A DNA stretch of 64,000 nt from Coremacera marginata (Eukaryota > Arthropoda > Insecta > Diptera > Sciomyzidae), in contig OU612043.1 of assembly GCA_914767935.1 (NCBI GenBank), forward strand, positions 251,388,620 to 251,452,619. Direction: 5' to 3'. The notes beneath the pieces are model-generated. The model had not been told where the DNA came from, searched no databases, and saw only the letters and a program-made list of their open reading frames with translations. The position numbers and the translations under genes were made by a program. Numbering within the stretch: position 1 is the first letter of the stretch; each line of letters starts with the position of its first letter. Below, one piece after another: positions 1 through 11,264 of the stretch.

Positions 1-719
1 ACCCCCAAACGACACTGGGTACACCAGCTAGCATTTTCCTTTAAAAACTATTCGGTGCACTCCTTCTCCCTAATCTAAGTCATTAAAAAAAAACATCAGA
101 ATCGGTTGAGAAACACCCTGAATGCCATACCACGGCGGGTTATGACTCTGATTCATAAAAAATAAAATCATCAAAATCGGTTGAGAACACACGAGAAAAT
201 GGTACTGCACTGTTTTCCCTTAGCCTATTTATAAATAGTTATCGCAAAACGAAGTCAATCAATTTTCTGAGCACGTTTATTTCTAAATTCAGTTACGTCT
301 TTAAAATTGCTTTATTTAACTCAGATACCCTTAAGTATTGGGGGCAATCAAGTAATAATATTGAGCATTATGAAAAATGTCCTTTGACTCGTATCAAAAG
401 TGAACTTTATCATTATCCTGTTAAATATTAAGGCAGGACATGACATTCGCGGCAGAGAAAACAGACCTTTATTAAAAATTCCCAACTCAGTCAAAAACAA
501 ACATTTTTCCAAAAAATTTTTTATTATTGTAGAGAATTGAACAAATTACAGGACAAAAAATTCAAAAAAATATATTTTTCACTCCATCATGGTTTTATAG
601 AGCTCCAAGTTGGCGGCAGAGAAAAAAACGGGGCCTCATGGTTGCAGCGCTGGGAGTTGCAAAAATTGTCCGATCTGGAAAAAAATGACTTTTAAATCTT
701 AACAAAATTGGTTATCGTA

Positions 720-820
720 TGACACGAGCTTTTTTTTTAATTTTTTTTTTCAATTTTTGGTGATGTTCCAAATTTGAAAGTGTATTTTTTCGAAAAAAAT
801 TTAAAAAAAAGCTCGTGTCA
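720..820. repeat. 101-bp inverted repeat (potential hairpin)
   Basis: The arm TGACACGAGC followed by a T-run and AA at 720-740 is repeated in reverse complement (A-run, then GCTCGTGTCA) at about 800-820. The arms are about 20 bp and nearly perfect, around a ~60-nt AT-rich loop. It could be a small foldback element or a chance palindrome in AT-rich DNA. No target-site duplication is evident. Confidence 0.6.
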
Positions 821-1689
821 AAGAATACAAAAGAAAATTTCGTCAAAAAATGAACCCGCTAGTGCCGCAACCAGTACGAAAAACATGGTTTCGAGAAAAG
901 CGCGTTCAAAGTTTGTGAACAAAGAAAAGAAAAGGTTACCTTCAATCTGCCATGCCTGCTTCGTACTGTATGCCTTCGTTATCTTGTGTTGTGCTGTTTC
1001 TTATAGTTTTTTGCAATCGTTTAGCAATACGGGCTTCACCCTTCAAGTAGGTACGAAATAAGAACCACCAAAAGTCAGGTAGCAAGTAAAACAAGTATAT
1101 ACCAGCTGCCGTACGTAGGTAGCGCAAAAATTAAAAATGCGCTCTCACTAATCCGGCTGTAACTTTTGAACCCGTAGGAATTTTTCCATGAAATTTTTGT
1201 CTTAGAATCTTAAGAATATTTTCTAAAATACAAAATTATTCAATTATCGATTTCAAAAAACTGCCAATGTCATGTAACCCATTAAGTCAATGTCAGCATT
1301 TTCTTCAACATAAGCAATAAACATTTCGCACACTGGGGCGGTCTGTATGGGAGGCTTGGCCAAAAGTAATTTTTTAAAAACGGGAGTTTGGAAAATTTTT
1401 TAATGTAGTTTAAATCTTGAGGACATGCCTATTAAGAATTATACTTTTTTTTTTTAATTCTGTTTAGTCGTTTAGATGGGACATAATCCGAAAATGACCC
1501 TATTTTGCGTATTTTTCAACAAATATTGATGCGAATAAAAAAAGTGCAAATTCAATTTCAGATATTTGTTATGTTTTGTCAAAAACGTCTAGCATGTTAT
1601 TTTTTTGAGAAGCTGGAGGATAAGATATGCATATGTGTATTGCTTACTTAGGTGGCCGTAACAACCCGTGTCCGGGTTTCGGCCGACAT

Positions 1690-2273
1690 CATCAGCTCTC
1701 ACCAGGCGCCTCTGCTTTGCGCGCGCCCTATGGTGTTCAAGATAGCACAAATTAGATAAATCAAAAACCCTCACCGTACCAGATAACCTCTATATTTAAA
1801 TTTTCTTGCATATCGGATGCACGGCTTAGGAGTTTTTCGAGGTTTTCCAAAATATTTGTACTACAGCGCCCTCTGGTGTTCAAGATAGAACAGAGTAGAT
1901 AAGTCATAAAAACTCACCGTATTCGAAAACCTCTAATACAAATGTTCATGCTAATTGGATGAACGGTTTCGGAGATAAGCTAAAAAAAGAATGCCTGGTA
2001 CCCGATCGCAGCGCCCCCTACCAGGTCCAACATTTTTTACTGAATAAAAAGTAGCCTATATATTGACCGATGGATAAGGAATCTAGATGTCAAGTTTCAT
2101 TTAAATCCATTTAGTGGTTTTCGCGTGATGCTCTAACAGACAGACAGACAAAAATTTTAAAAATGCGATTTTCGGACTCATCGTTATTAAAATGTCCATC
2201 GCAACAGGAATTTAAAAAAAAATATTTCATGTACAGATATTTTTTTTTTACAATTTCATATATATATAGATTT
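1690..2273 (+). mobile_element. DINE-1/mini-me-like non-autonomous element, short copy
   Basis: This stretch shares its whole 3' half with the large element ending at 12700: units containing GTACTACAGCGCCCTCTGG, the sentence around 'CAGCGCCCCCTACC', a CAGA tetranucleotide run at about 2138-2150, and a terminal TA run ending TATATAGATT. A CAGA/GTCY run and a TA run flanking a conserved core are the described hallmarks of mini-me and DINE-1 (Helitron-related) elements of Diptera. This copy has only about two of the ~142-bp units. Its left boundary is unclear: sequence before about 1740 (an overlapping GC-rich stretch) is not shared with the other copy. The family assignment is from recognition, not a database search. 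Confidence 0.6.
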
Positions 2274-2639
2274 AACTTATGTTTTGTCGAACGAAATTTT
2301 GTAAAAGGATTTCCTCCCGTATCGTTTCTATTATTGAAGTATATCTAATTAGTAACTATTGAATAATTTTGAAGATCAAATCCAAGTACTGACTCATGAG
2401 GTGAGGAGTGACTTTAGGAGGAAGATTTCAAGACGATTTTTGATAACGGGTAGGTTTTTCTGTATAATAATGTTCTGCGAAGTTATAGATAAAAAAATGA
2501 GAATTTTGTTTGTAGAAGTAATAAAAATTTGACCGCCCAGAGCCATAATGTTTGCTAATTTGAAAGGACATTAAATTTTTAACATTTTACTGAAATTTTT
2601 AAATTACAATTTTACTTAGCTTAAGAGTTAAAGGAAAGT

Positions 2640-3300
2640 AACTACGGCCCCATAGTATAAAATGTGTAAAGTAAAACATCAACTCTGGTAATCTAAGCCC
2701 AATGTTTATGTTTGATCACTTAGTTTAATGAAAAATTAAATCAAAAACAAAGTGCGTACCAGTTTTCAGAATATTTGAGCTTCGAAAAATGTAATTGAAA
2801 CTATTTTGAAAAATCCATGGTAGAATTAATACAGGTGAACTCGCTAGATGAGAGCGTACTGCCGCGAATGTCATCACGAAGTTGACAACTCATATAAAAT
2901 CTCAAAGCTATGAGAAAGATGTGAGAAAGCAATGCTTGTCAAAATGTAAACGAAGTTAAATGTTGAAATTGTCTTGTTTCTTTAATTAAAAATTGTAAGC
3001 AATTGTTATTTTTCGTGTTTTTATTGATATTTAAGCAATAAAAAATTGCTTCAAGGCCAACAACATGAAAAATTAAACAAATAAAATATTAAGTGCAAGC
3101 AGGGAGCGCCATTGACAATACCGGCAGTAAGGAAAAAGAGAGCACAATCAATGCTGCATCTACCTGTATTCTTCTACCATAAAAAAAACAAAACTATTTT
3201 TCTATAAAAATTAAATGTTCAATAGAGAGGTCTCTAGTGGCCAGTTTAAATATAAATATCATTTTCTGAATTTTTCAGAACCTTATTTTGCATCATAAAG
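2640..3300 (+). mobile_element. Degenerate arm of the foldback family, interrupted by a MITE
   Basis: 2640-2816 and 3181-3300 together align with the right arm of the foldback element at 16572-17920. Shared landmarks are the motif ACCAGTTTT followed by GAAAATTTGAGC-like sequence, then an interrupted ACTATTTT/CTATA stretch, then TTTAAATAT and TTTCTGAA. The alignment resumes after the MITE at 2817-3180, so the MITE inserted into this older copy. Similarity is clear but the copy is degraded, and its outer end is not defined. Confidence 0.5.
2817..3180. mobile_element. TIR MITE, 364 bp, ends ATGGTAGAA
   Basis: The left end reads ATGGTAGAATTAATACAGGT. The right end, reverse-complemented, reads ATGGTAGAAGAATACAGGTA. 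The imperfect inverted repeat continues inward for about 70 bp and includes TACTGCCG followed by TGTCA on both sides. There is no coding capacity. The 16-mer CTGCCGCGAATGTCAT in its left arm also occurs inverted at about 440-455, so a second partial copy of the family probably lies in the first 600 bp. A target-site duplication was not resolved, so the superfamily is open. Confidence 0.6.
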
Positions 3301-4285
3301 AAACAATCCAGAGCTATGTACATGTCAAATATAGAAGAGAATTAAGGGCCATATATATATTTTTATTTCTAATGAATAAACGACTAATATGATAAAGAAA
3401 TCTACAAAATGCATCTCAGTTAATTCGTACATTTCACTGTCATGAGCTCACACACAATTTTGCAACACGTAGCCTAGTTTTTTAAGTATTTCAAACCAAA
3501 TTATTTTAACTCAGAACTCCCAATCATTGCCCCACCAAAAAAGGTTAAACTTAATGACGTATTTGTATGATTAAACTTGACAACATTTTGTGTTGTCACC
3601 ACTCAATGGATGTCAGGCTTCCATTGTTATCTAACACCAGGCAACAAATGTTAACCCATTAAATCAAACGAACAAAAAAAAAAAAACAACAACCATCCCT
3701 TAAAAAATATTTGGACCTTGTTAGCTAGATGCATTCGACACCAAATCAATCTTAAGCTGTCTGTTTCATTCTAAGCTGCCTGATAACAATGTGTCCGCAT
3801 ACAAAAGATTCCAAGTCATAGGAATTTTCCCCAACACAGCTGGGAATATTCCTATTCCCATCAACTGCACAAACAACACATCGTATCTATGGATGGGGTT
3901 GGCTGGGTTACGTTAAGCTCCAGTATTTGCACTGCATTTAAATCTTAAACGATGATTGCGATTCTCTGTTGGCTGTTGGCAGTGCAAATGCTGCGAATTA
4001 AAACTGCCGCTGGCCGCACTTGAGCATGAATAATATTATTTTGTGTGAAATTTAATACGATAAACAATCTGTTAGTTAACCTTAGCATAATAAACACACG
4101 ACCTGCGCGCACAAAAACACATTTTAATTACGCAATAAAAACAATTAACTTTATTAAGTTTAAAAGTAATTAAAAATCATGGCATGTTGCTAGAGCTGAT
4201 AGTGATAACAAAGAGTGCCGGGAGCAGCGCCCCTCAGCACATGATTTCAGCTCGCTCGTGGCAATTATGTTTCGTATCATAGTAT

Positions 4286-4370
4286 TCAGTCAGTCCGTGT
4301 GTATAAGTGTTTGGCACTCAACCGCAAAATGGCGAACATTAAAAAATCGCGCTTGCTGATAATTATGTGG
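4286..4370 (+). promoter_or_regulatory. Candidate internal initiator plus tiny first exon
   Basis: Two overlapping copies of the insect initiator hexamer TCAGTC occur at 4286-4291 and 4290-4295. About 35 nt downstream is an ATG in a good fly context (CAAAATGG) at 4329, opening a 15-codon frame, MANIKKSRLLIIMWV, with a basic then hydrophobic make-up. The frame stops at 4374, but a GT at 4371 follows codon 14 in phase 0, and the next exon (4463) is also entered in phase 0. Splicing would append this leader to the beat exon. The donor (GTGTAG) is weak, and no TATA or DPE is evident. Confidence 0.25.
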
Positions 4371-4462
4371 GTGTAGGCCCCTCTTCACTTAGCATAAGGC
4401 ACACATTAAAATAATAAAATATTGAATAATTTTTGTTTATTTTCCTTACTTTTTTTTTGCAG

Positions 4463-5227
4463 TTGACGAACTCTGATGCCACCTCAGTGACCCTCAAGGG
4501 TGTGACACGCGAGCTCAGTGGCAACTATCAATGCGAGGTATCTGAGGACGCTCCACTTTTCCACACCGACATACGTGCAGCTCACATGCAGGTGATCGAG
4601 CTGCCGAAAGATGAGCCTACAATGCAGGTGGACAAAAAAGTCATCACAGCCAATGACAACTTTAAGGCCGTCTGCACCGTCAGTCCATCTTATCCAGCTG
4701 CGAATATCTCGTGGTATATAAATGGCAGAAAGGTGAGTTATTGTTAAGGTCAAGCGATGCACCATGGGACACTGACATGCTATTTGCATTTGCAGGTGTA
4801 CAAGACGCCTTTCCAACGCATTAGCCAGGATTCGTATGAGGGGTCAGCCACTTACTCCTCGCTGGAGATCTACCCACACAGCCAGATACTGCAGGGATTC
4901 TTTCAAGCCGTTCCCAAATACCAAGCAAGCATTTTACTACTCTGCGAAGTCTCTATTCTTCATGTATTTCACAAAAACGTGCAACAACGAATCATGCTCA
5001 GCATTGGGCCACCCTCTACGATTTCGCCCAACTTGCTAGGACTCGAAGGCGCTAATGGAGATCCTGACAATTCAGCACTTACGGGTGCTGCCACCTGTCT
5101 ACACTCTACTGGTGGCAACAGCATTGTTATAGCTTTGGCCGTCATAGTGACCATTCTGCTCCAAAGCCTACCCCGACTAACCGACATGACCACAAAGTCA
5201 TACAAACTGCAGGGTTGCCATCTGTGA
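4463..5227 (+). CDS. beat: Beaten-path family immunoglobulin protein, 3' two exons
   Basis: This is the 3' part of a beat-family gene. Beat proteins are secreted or membrane-tethered Ig-superfamily molecules that act with Sidestep-family receptors in axon guidance. Exon A is 4463-4732 (after TTTTTTTTGCAG, donor GTGAGT, 90 codons). A 63-bp intron (4733-4795, ending TTTGCAG) is followed by exon B, 4796-5227 (143 codons plus TGA). Both junctions are phase 0. Exon A carries the end of Ig1 with the YxC motif (SGNYQCEVSEDAPLFHT) and the start of Ig2 (KAVCTVSP, NISWYING, with an NIS glycosylation site). Exon B completes Ig2 (LLCEVSI) and ends in a hydrophobic segment (SIVIALAVIVTILLQSL) suited to a GPI or transmembrane anchor. 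The signal peptide and first half of Ig1 lie upstream of the window or in unrecognised exons. Which beat paralog this is cannot be settled by eye. Confidence 0.85.
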
Positions 5228-6617
5228 CAAAACACAACGTAAACAAGACTCATACAAAATGTAGACCGACCGAAAGACCGACAGTCAGACAGACCAACAG
5301 CTATTCTCTACAAATGCAAACAAGCGACGAACAAAGCTAGACAACAACAACAACAGCAACAATAGATTTATACATTTACAAATAATAAATACAAATAATG
5401 TTTTTATGTTGCATTAATTAAAACTAAACTAAAAATAAAAGCAAATAAAAGAAAATAAAATAAAATAAGTGACACTGATAAAAAGGATAAAAACTGAAAA
5501 ATCAATTCTATAGAAACACAAATAATGAATGTTGAAACAAGCCAAACGTTGCTCAAGCTAAGCTAAGGTTAAACTTAAAAAACAAACATAAAAAAAAATG
5601 GAAAAAATAATAATAATAATTTTAACCACAACAACAAATATAAAATAAATGTATCTGTATTTAAATAAAATTTAAAATAAAAGTCATTAAAAGCAAAAAA
5701 ACTTCACGACTTTAAACGATACTGATTTATTTGTATATGTATAGTATATATATTTAAATATATGTGCATTCACACTCACATATATATACACACACATAGT
5801 TAATATTTCAAATGTTTGGCTTAAGTATTGATGTATATATTTATTAAGTATTTGTAAATGACAGCAACAAGAACAACAACAATTATGTATGTTTGACTCA
5901 ACAAACAACATAAAAAACACTAGTAAATAAAAGAAATCAAAAATAAATAAAAGAAAACTAATATAAAAATTAATAAATGTTCAACTTGTTTACACCACGT
6001 TAAGTTAAAAGTAAATTATTTTAAAATATTCCATTTTGATAAAAAACAAAACTTACAAAAAAAAAAAAAAGAAGAAATATAATAAATATATTGAAATATT
6101 TTGTTAACAGATGACGTTGGGAGATAATATTGTTTATAAAACTAGCTGAAAACATTAGCATGACTTGACAAAACGTACCCATAAATTACACGAGGGCAGA
6201 AAGAAACCCCAAACATTAATATAAAAAAAAAACACAAAACGGATAATCAAATACCAAAAAAAAAAAAAAAATAAACTCACACTTGATAATCTACAGAAAA
6301 TTCAAGAGAAGTGTTAGAAACCAAAAAAAAAAAAAATAAAATAAAATCAAAAATAAATAAAATTAATCAAAATAAAACAACCAAGGTTAGTTCGAATTGC
6401 CATATTTACTGTATTGAAACAAAACAGAAAAGAAAATCCAAAGAAAAACAAAATCAAAAAGAAAATTAAAAAGAAACCAAACAAAAAACCATTGAAACAA
6501 AAACCAAAATTTGTCCAAAACAAAAGATGAAGCAGAGCACCCGCCATGCTGATGAAGAGAGGAAGATTCCGAGTTGTTATCACCTCTGCCAGTGGCGATG
6601 TGTTTGCATTAAATAAA
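5228..6617 (+). other. Probable 3' UTR of the beat-family gene
   Basis: The stretch after the stop codon is extremely A-rich on the + strand, with CAACAACAA runs and many AATAAA motifs, typical of a long fly 3' UTR. A cluster at 6612-6617 (AAATAAATAAA) just before a change in composition is a plausible polyadenylation signal, but earlier ones (for example near 5450 and 5640-5690) could be used instead. The TA/CA microsatellite at about 5740-5800 lies inside. The real transcript end cannot be decided from sequence. Confidence 0.45.
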
Positions 6618-6619
6618 TA

Positions 6620-7808
6620 AACTGATTATATTAAAAATAACTATTGTAAAATGACTTTTTATTATCTGAATAAGAGAATAAGGTGATAGAGTATGAAATG
6701 ACAATGTAGCAAAGGTGAGTAAACATTGTAGCGGTTGAAAAAACAAGTCAAACCGCAGCTGATTGTAGATTTTTTATTTTCTCCCATCTTAATTTGAATG
6801 TGATTAAAGCAGATTAATATAATATAACTTAGGTTTTTCATAATTTGATTATACAAAACGTCTCAACTACGAAAAAGGTGTTTTTTTTTAAGTCTATACT
6901 AATTTTGATTTTGAACAAAACACCCAGTAGGCAAAGTAATCATTACTGAACTAGCTATAAGCAATCATTAGTTTGGTATTGGGAGGTAGTTCCGTGATGG
7001 ATTACAACACACAGAAATAAGCCAATTTTTTACCATTGTGCTTGACATAGGCGGTAATGTGTGATGCTTACATCCAGTTGAGCTTAAAAGTGAGAGGCAA
7101 ACTAATTACATCCAGAATTGCTAATAAGTCAGAATTTTATTATTTGCCAACTGAATTGCCTACTGCTATAAGTCAGAGCTTAACTACTTACTAACTACAT
7201 TATCTTTAAACCAAAGCTCAACTACTTACCTCCAGTATTAACTATAAGTCAGAGTGTAACTAGGTAGGTGCACAGATAAAAAAACAATTGTTAAATCGCT
7301 TAAGTCGGCTTGGGTAAATAGAATTGCATGGAAATTATAAACTTTTGCTTATTCACCCAAGCAATTTATTGTTTAATAAATTAAGGTACATACTTCGATA
7401 CCCTGCCAATAAAAAAATATTTGATTCACCTAAGCCAAGTATAAAACATATTAACCAATTTTGTATGTAAACCACCGAAAATTTGACACTTTATGAAAAC
7501 GGTATGAACATAATTAGTCATAGAGAACATTTGGGTTTTAGCTTCTTCATGATTTATTGTATGAAATTACTGTATGAATAATTATACAAGACAAACCGAG
7601 AGAACATTTTTTTGCTTCTACATACAAAAATTTCAAAATGGTAGGTAGGCTTCCAATTTGGTAGCATTCCAATTTGATGAATTCAAATTTTTGAAAGACA
7701 GGCATGCCAAAATATTTTGGTCTAATAAACGTATATTGGAACTAATTTACCACAAGCCTTATAGCCACAAATTATAGAAAGAAGAATATTTATTATTTTT
7801 TATTATTT
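6620..7808. other. Intergenic AT-rich DNA, no gene seen
   Basis: No coding region is convincing here. At 6950-7265 the phrases TATAAGTCAGAG and AACTACTTAC recur in direct orientation, suggesting a decayed tandem or subterminal-repeat element. At about 7303-7440 a weak inverted repeat (GGCTTGGGTAAAT against GGCTTAGGTGAAT) may be the ends of an old MITE. Neither has a clear target duplication. Confidence 0.4.
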
Positions 7809-8102
7809 ACTAGCTGAATACCCGGCTTTACTCGGGAGTTGATATAATTAAATTTTTGAATTCATTCGTCGATTTGAAAAAACGTTCACAAACTATTAAA
7901 GAAATGTTGTGTGCATTTTTCAAACCGGTAACTTCGGCGAAATAATCAAAATGTAGATTCAACGCCTTAAAATTATAAGAAAAAGTTAGGAAAATCGTGA
8001 TGTGTGTGATAGTGATCGTATTTGTGCAATAGCGCCCTCTGGTTTGCGAACAAAAAAAAAAAAATAGCAACAAGGCCCTTTCAATACTCGAAAATCCTAT
8101 AA

Positions 8103-10652
8103 CCCTTTCAGACCTAGCCATATCAATTGTGAGATCTTCCAATTTTCGCGTATAAAAGTATTAAAAACACTTTTGTCGTCTGTTGACCGATAAGCAATGA
8201 TTGTGAGTTCTAATTTTCTTTATGTGTGTATAAAAAGAAGAACGAAAAAGCAAAACAAAAATCAGAAAAACGAATTTAGTTTGACAGTGTTACTCCACAA
8301 AAGAAGACATGCGGCCACGTGGTAAGTATTTTAATAGTTTTTCCAAGAAATATTGAGTTTTTAATATTAATTGACGAGCACAAACTATTTCTAAGTAAAA
8401 ATATAAATAACATTTATAAATATGTATATAGGTGCCGTCTATATATGTTATCAAAATGCAGATATCACAATTGTGCGCTTCAGGCATAACTAGTGTTTTT
8501 GATTTTGGCTCACATTTGTGTTATCTCTATGTTTTCTAGGTAAATTTTTTAATTTGAACAACAACCAGGATTTAGAAGAAGTACTAGATTTATTAAATGA
8601 ATCTGATGTCGACTTCGATGATGATGATGATTTAATTGATGAAAATTTCGTTCCTTCCAATGCAATTGCGGATGCTCAAGACGACAGTGATAGTGATGTA
8701 AGTTCGCATGACGGCAACATCTCTTCATCTAGGAATGAACATTCAAACTCCCTTACACAAACAAGTAGAAGATCTACGCAACCAACAAGACAAGAAATTT
8801 GGAAAAGTGTACCATTCCCAAACGCCGATCTACCAATAATATCTGGTTGTCCAAATCTCCGAACGATAAAAACTCCATTGGAATATTTTAAACATTATTT
8901 TCCTGAATCGCACTACACTGAAGTTCTTAAATTCACTAAAATGTATGTCCTAGCCAAACGTGGCCAGGAAGTGCGCTATAATGTAGCCGATATAAAACGG
9001 TTTTATGGTTGTTCGATCATAATGGGATGTCTTGGGTACCCAGCTGTCCCAAGATTGCATGGTTTCTGCCATTTTCAATTCTATGTCCCGTGACAAATTT
9101 TTCCAACTGCGATCGGACATTCATTTTGAAGACTTTTCTTCGCCAGAGTCGTCGAACAAATTCTGGCGAGTGCAGCCAGTAATTGATATGGTGAGAAAAC
9201 GGTGCAATGAATTGGCAACAGAAATAACTCATTATTCAATAGATGAACAGATGATACCCTTTATGGGTAGATGCCCTGCACGCCAAGTTATCCGATCAAA
9301 ACCACGTCCTGTTGGACTAAAAAACCTTGTTTGTGCTACCTCTTCTGGTTTAGTGGTAGACTTTGAAATTTTTCAAGGAGCTGGGACGTTTGAAGATTGT
9401 GGTCTCGGACACGGGCCATCTATTGTCATTAGACTGACTAAAAACATACCAAAAGGCAGCCACCTATATTTTGACCGGTTTTTTTACTACAATTCCATTA
9501 ATTAAGACGCTCCACGAAATGGGATACCTGGCAACAGGGACAATTATGGGTAATCGAATACCTAAATCTATTAAATTTCCCCTGGATAAGGAAATGACAA
9601 GAAGCGACATATGCCAGTTTACAAATGGAGAAAACGTAGCCGTGGTAAAGTGGATGGACACCAAAGGTGTCATAATCGCTTCAAATGCGTGCGGCAAAGA
9701 TCCGGTGGGAGAAATCGAAAGATGGAACAAGAACCTTAAACGCCGTACAAATGTTCAAATACCAGCAGTTGTAGAAAACTACAACAATTTTATGGGTGGC
9801 GTAGATGTCTGCGACCAAATGATGGAATACTACCGGATAAAAATGAAAACAAAGAAATGGACTGTTAAAGTGTTCTTTCATTTTCTTGACCTGGCTATTT
9901 TCAATTCATGGATGGAATACCGACAAGATGCTCAATTTGTCGAAATGCCCAAGGCAAAATTGAAATCATTTCTAGCTTTCAAAATGGAGCTAGGAAATGT
10001 ATTGGTACGTTATTTTGAAGCTCCAGAAGATGTTGACAAATTTCAATTGCCTGAAGATTTTTATGGCTCAAAATATCGGCCACATGATGCACCAGATGAC
10101 ATCAGATTTGATCGGTACGAACATTGGCCGGAATTTACTGATGATCCGCCACGAGTTTGCAGAAATAGTTGCGGTAGTCGCTCGAGAGGACGTTGCCAAA
10201 AGTGTAAGGTGACACTCTGTTTGGCAAAAGGAAAAGACTGCTTCCAAAAGTACCATACAAAATGTTAAGGTTAAATTTTTTTTTTATTCACATATATTTT
10301 ATAAGACTGATATGCCAAGCAAAAAAAAACCTGAATTTATGAATAAATTTTTTGTTAATTTTTTATATATATTATGAAAAGAAACAGAACTGAATTGTGA
10401 TTAATTTTTTTTTATTATTATTACTTTTTACTTTTAATAAAACAAAAAACATTGAAAAAAATTGTTTCAAATTTTTAGAATCACTTTTGAGCTAAAGACC
10501 CAGACCTCACAATTGTGCGATGTCCTGTTTACAAAAAAGGACCATACAGAAAAATTTTTTAGGTGCATCTAAAGAGATATATTTTATTATATTTTCTGAT
10601 TTCGATGATTAAAGGTAATTTACAGGCAATATAAAGCATGGGTTTGAAAGGG
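8103..10652 (+). mobile_element. piggyBac-type DNA transposon, 2550 bp
   Basis: The left terminus is CCCTTTCAGACC. The right terminus, reverse-complemented, is CCCTTTCAAACC, so the 12-bp terminal inverted repeats differ at one position. Subterminal inverted repeats also occur: CAATTGTGAGATCT at 8124-8137 against the complement of 10502-10515 (13 of 14 matching). The element is flanked by ATAA on both sides (8099-8102 and 10653-10656), where piggyBac normally duplicates TTAA. The interior carries one transposase gene in the same orientation. Ends and gene agree in superfamily. The transposase is disrupted, so this copy is probably non-autonomous now, though few other lesions are seen. Confidence 0.88.
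8309..10268 (+). pseudogene. piggyBac transposase with candidate intron and two frameshifts
   Basis: This is a DDD transposase for cut-and-paste transposition. The proposed start is ATG at 8309 (MRPRG), with an intron at 8322-8539 (GTAAGT to TTTCTAG) joining in frame to GKFFNLNNN. The N-terminus is acidic (DFDDDDDLIDE). The catalytic neighbourhoods are all present: SIDEQMIPFMGR, YFDRFF and GGVDVCDQ. The C-terminus is a cysteine-rich zinc-binding tail (CRNSC to CQKC to CF to HTKC). Total length would be about 580 residues, normal for the family. There are two frame changes: one between about 9041 and 9060 (after IIMGCLGYP, where an expected YW is also missing), and one at a T7 run at 9479-9485 just after the second Asp, where six Ts would keep the frame. 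The second could be a sequencing error. The alternative start at 8518, without the intron, is less likely because family N-termini begin close to the acidic region. Confidence 0.85.
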
Positions 10653-10796
10653 ATAAACAAAATTTTCATCCTAATCAGATGAGCAGGTTTAAAGATTTGT
10701 ACTACAGCGCCCTCTGATGTTCAAGGAAGCACATTAAAAAAATAAGAGTGTGCTTTAGACCACACGACTGAAGTAAAACTTCTTTAACTCCATCTA

Positions 10797-11260
10797 TATG
10801 CATATATATATATATATGTATAGTATCAACTTGTATACACATATACATATCAGGGGGCAACTGCCCTCTTCTGCCCTACCGTCACTACACCCATGTATAT
10901 GTATATATGGATATATGTGTATTATATATACGTGTATATACATATACATATCAAGGGGGCCATCTACCCTACCCTCGCTACGCCCATGTTTATGTATATA
11001 TGTTTATATATGTATATATGTATAATATATACATGTATATACATGTCAGGGGGGCAACTGCCCTTCCCTTCCTTACCTTCATTACGCCCATGGATATGTA
11101 TTTACGTTTATACATGTATGTATGTTTAATATAAGCATGCATATACATAAACATATACATATCAGGGGGAAAAACTGCCCTTACGTCGCTACGCCCATGT
11201 ATATATACATATAATGTATACATATTATGTATGTATATATGCATAATACATGTATTCGGA
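10797..11260. repeat. TA-rich minisatellite, about four ~105-bp units
   Basis: Each unit has a run of TATATA/CATATA, then CAGGGGG plus a short GC-rich block (CAACTGCCCT-like, CGTCACTACGCCCATG), then TA-rich sequence again. The G-rich anchors fall at about 10851, 10951, 11046 and 11162. It lies inside the large element and is absent from the copy at 1690-2273, so it is a copy-specific expansion. The ORFs through it (rich in Y, I, C and M) are artefacts of the repeat. Confidence 0.75.
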
Positions 11261-11264
11261 TAAA

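Larger units (their letters stand above)
1..4462 (+). other. Presumed intron of the beat-family gene, filled with repeats
   Basis: The exon at 4463 starts at a splice acceptor and begins partway into an Ig domain, so earlier coding exons must lie upstream, and none is recognisable here. This stretch is therefore probably intronic. It holds a hairpin (720-820), a DINE-1/mini-me-like element copy (about 1690-2273), and a foldback-arm fragment split by a MITE (2640-3300). The ORFs here are short and low in complexity, and I do not regard any as a gene. An internal promoter with a tiny first exon is possible at 4286-4370. Confidence 0.55.

Noticed and set aside
774..1061. 95-codon ORF on the plus strand in the presumed beat intron
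   Set aside because: The composition follows a poly-A/hairpin region, no motif is seen, and it overlaps an opposite-strand frame of similar quality.
10798..11244. Several overlapping ORFs rich in Tyr, Ile, Cys and Met on both strands
   Set aside because: They are direct translations of a TA-rich minisatellite, open in multiple frames because the unit lacks stops.
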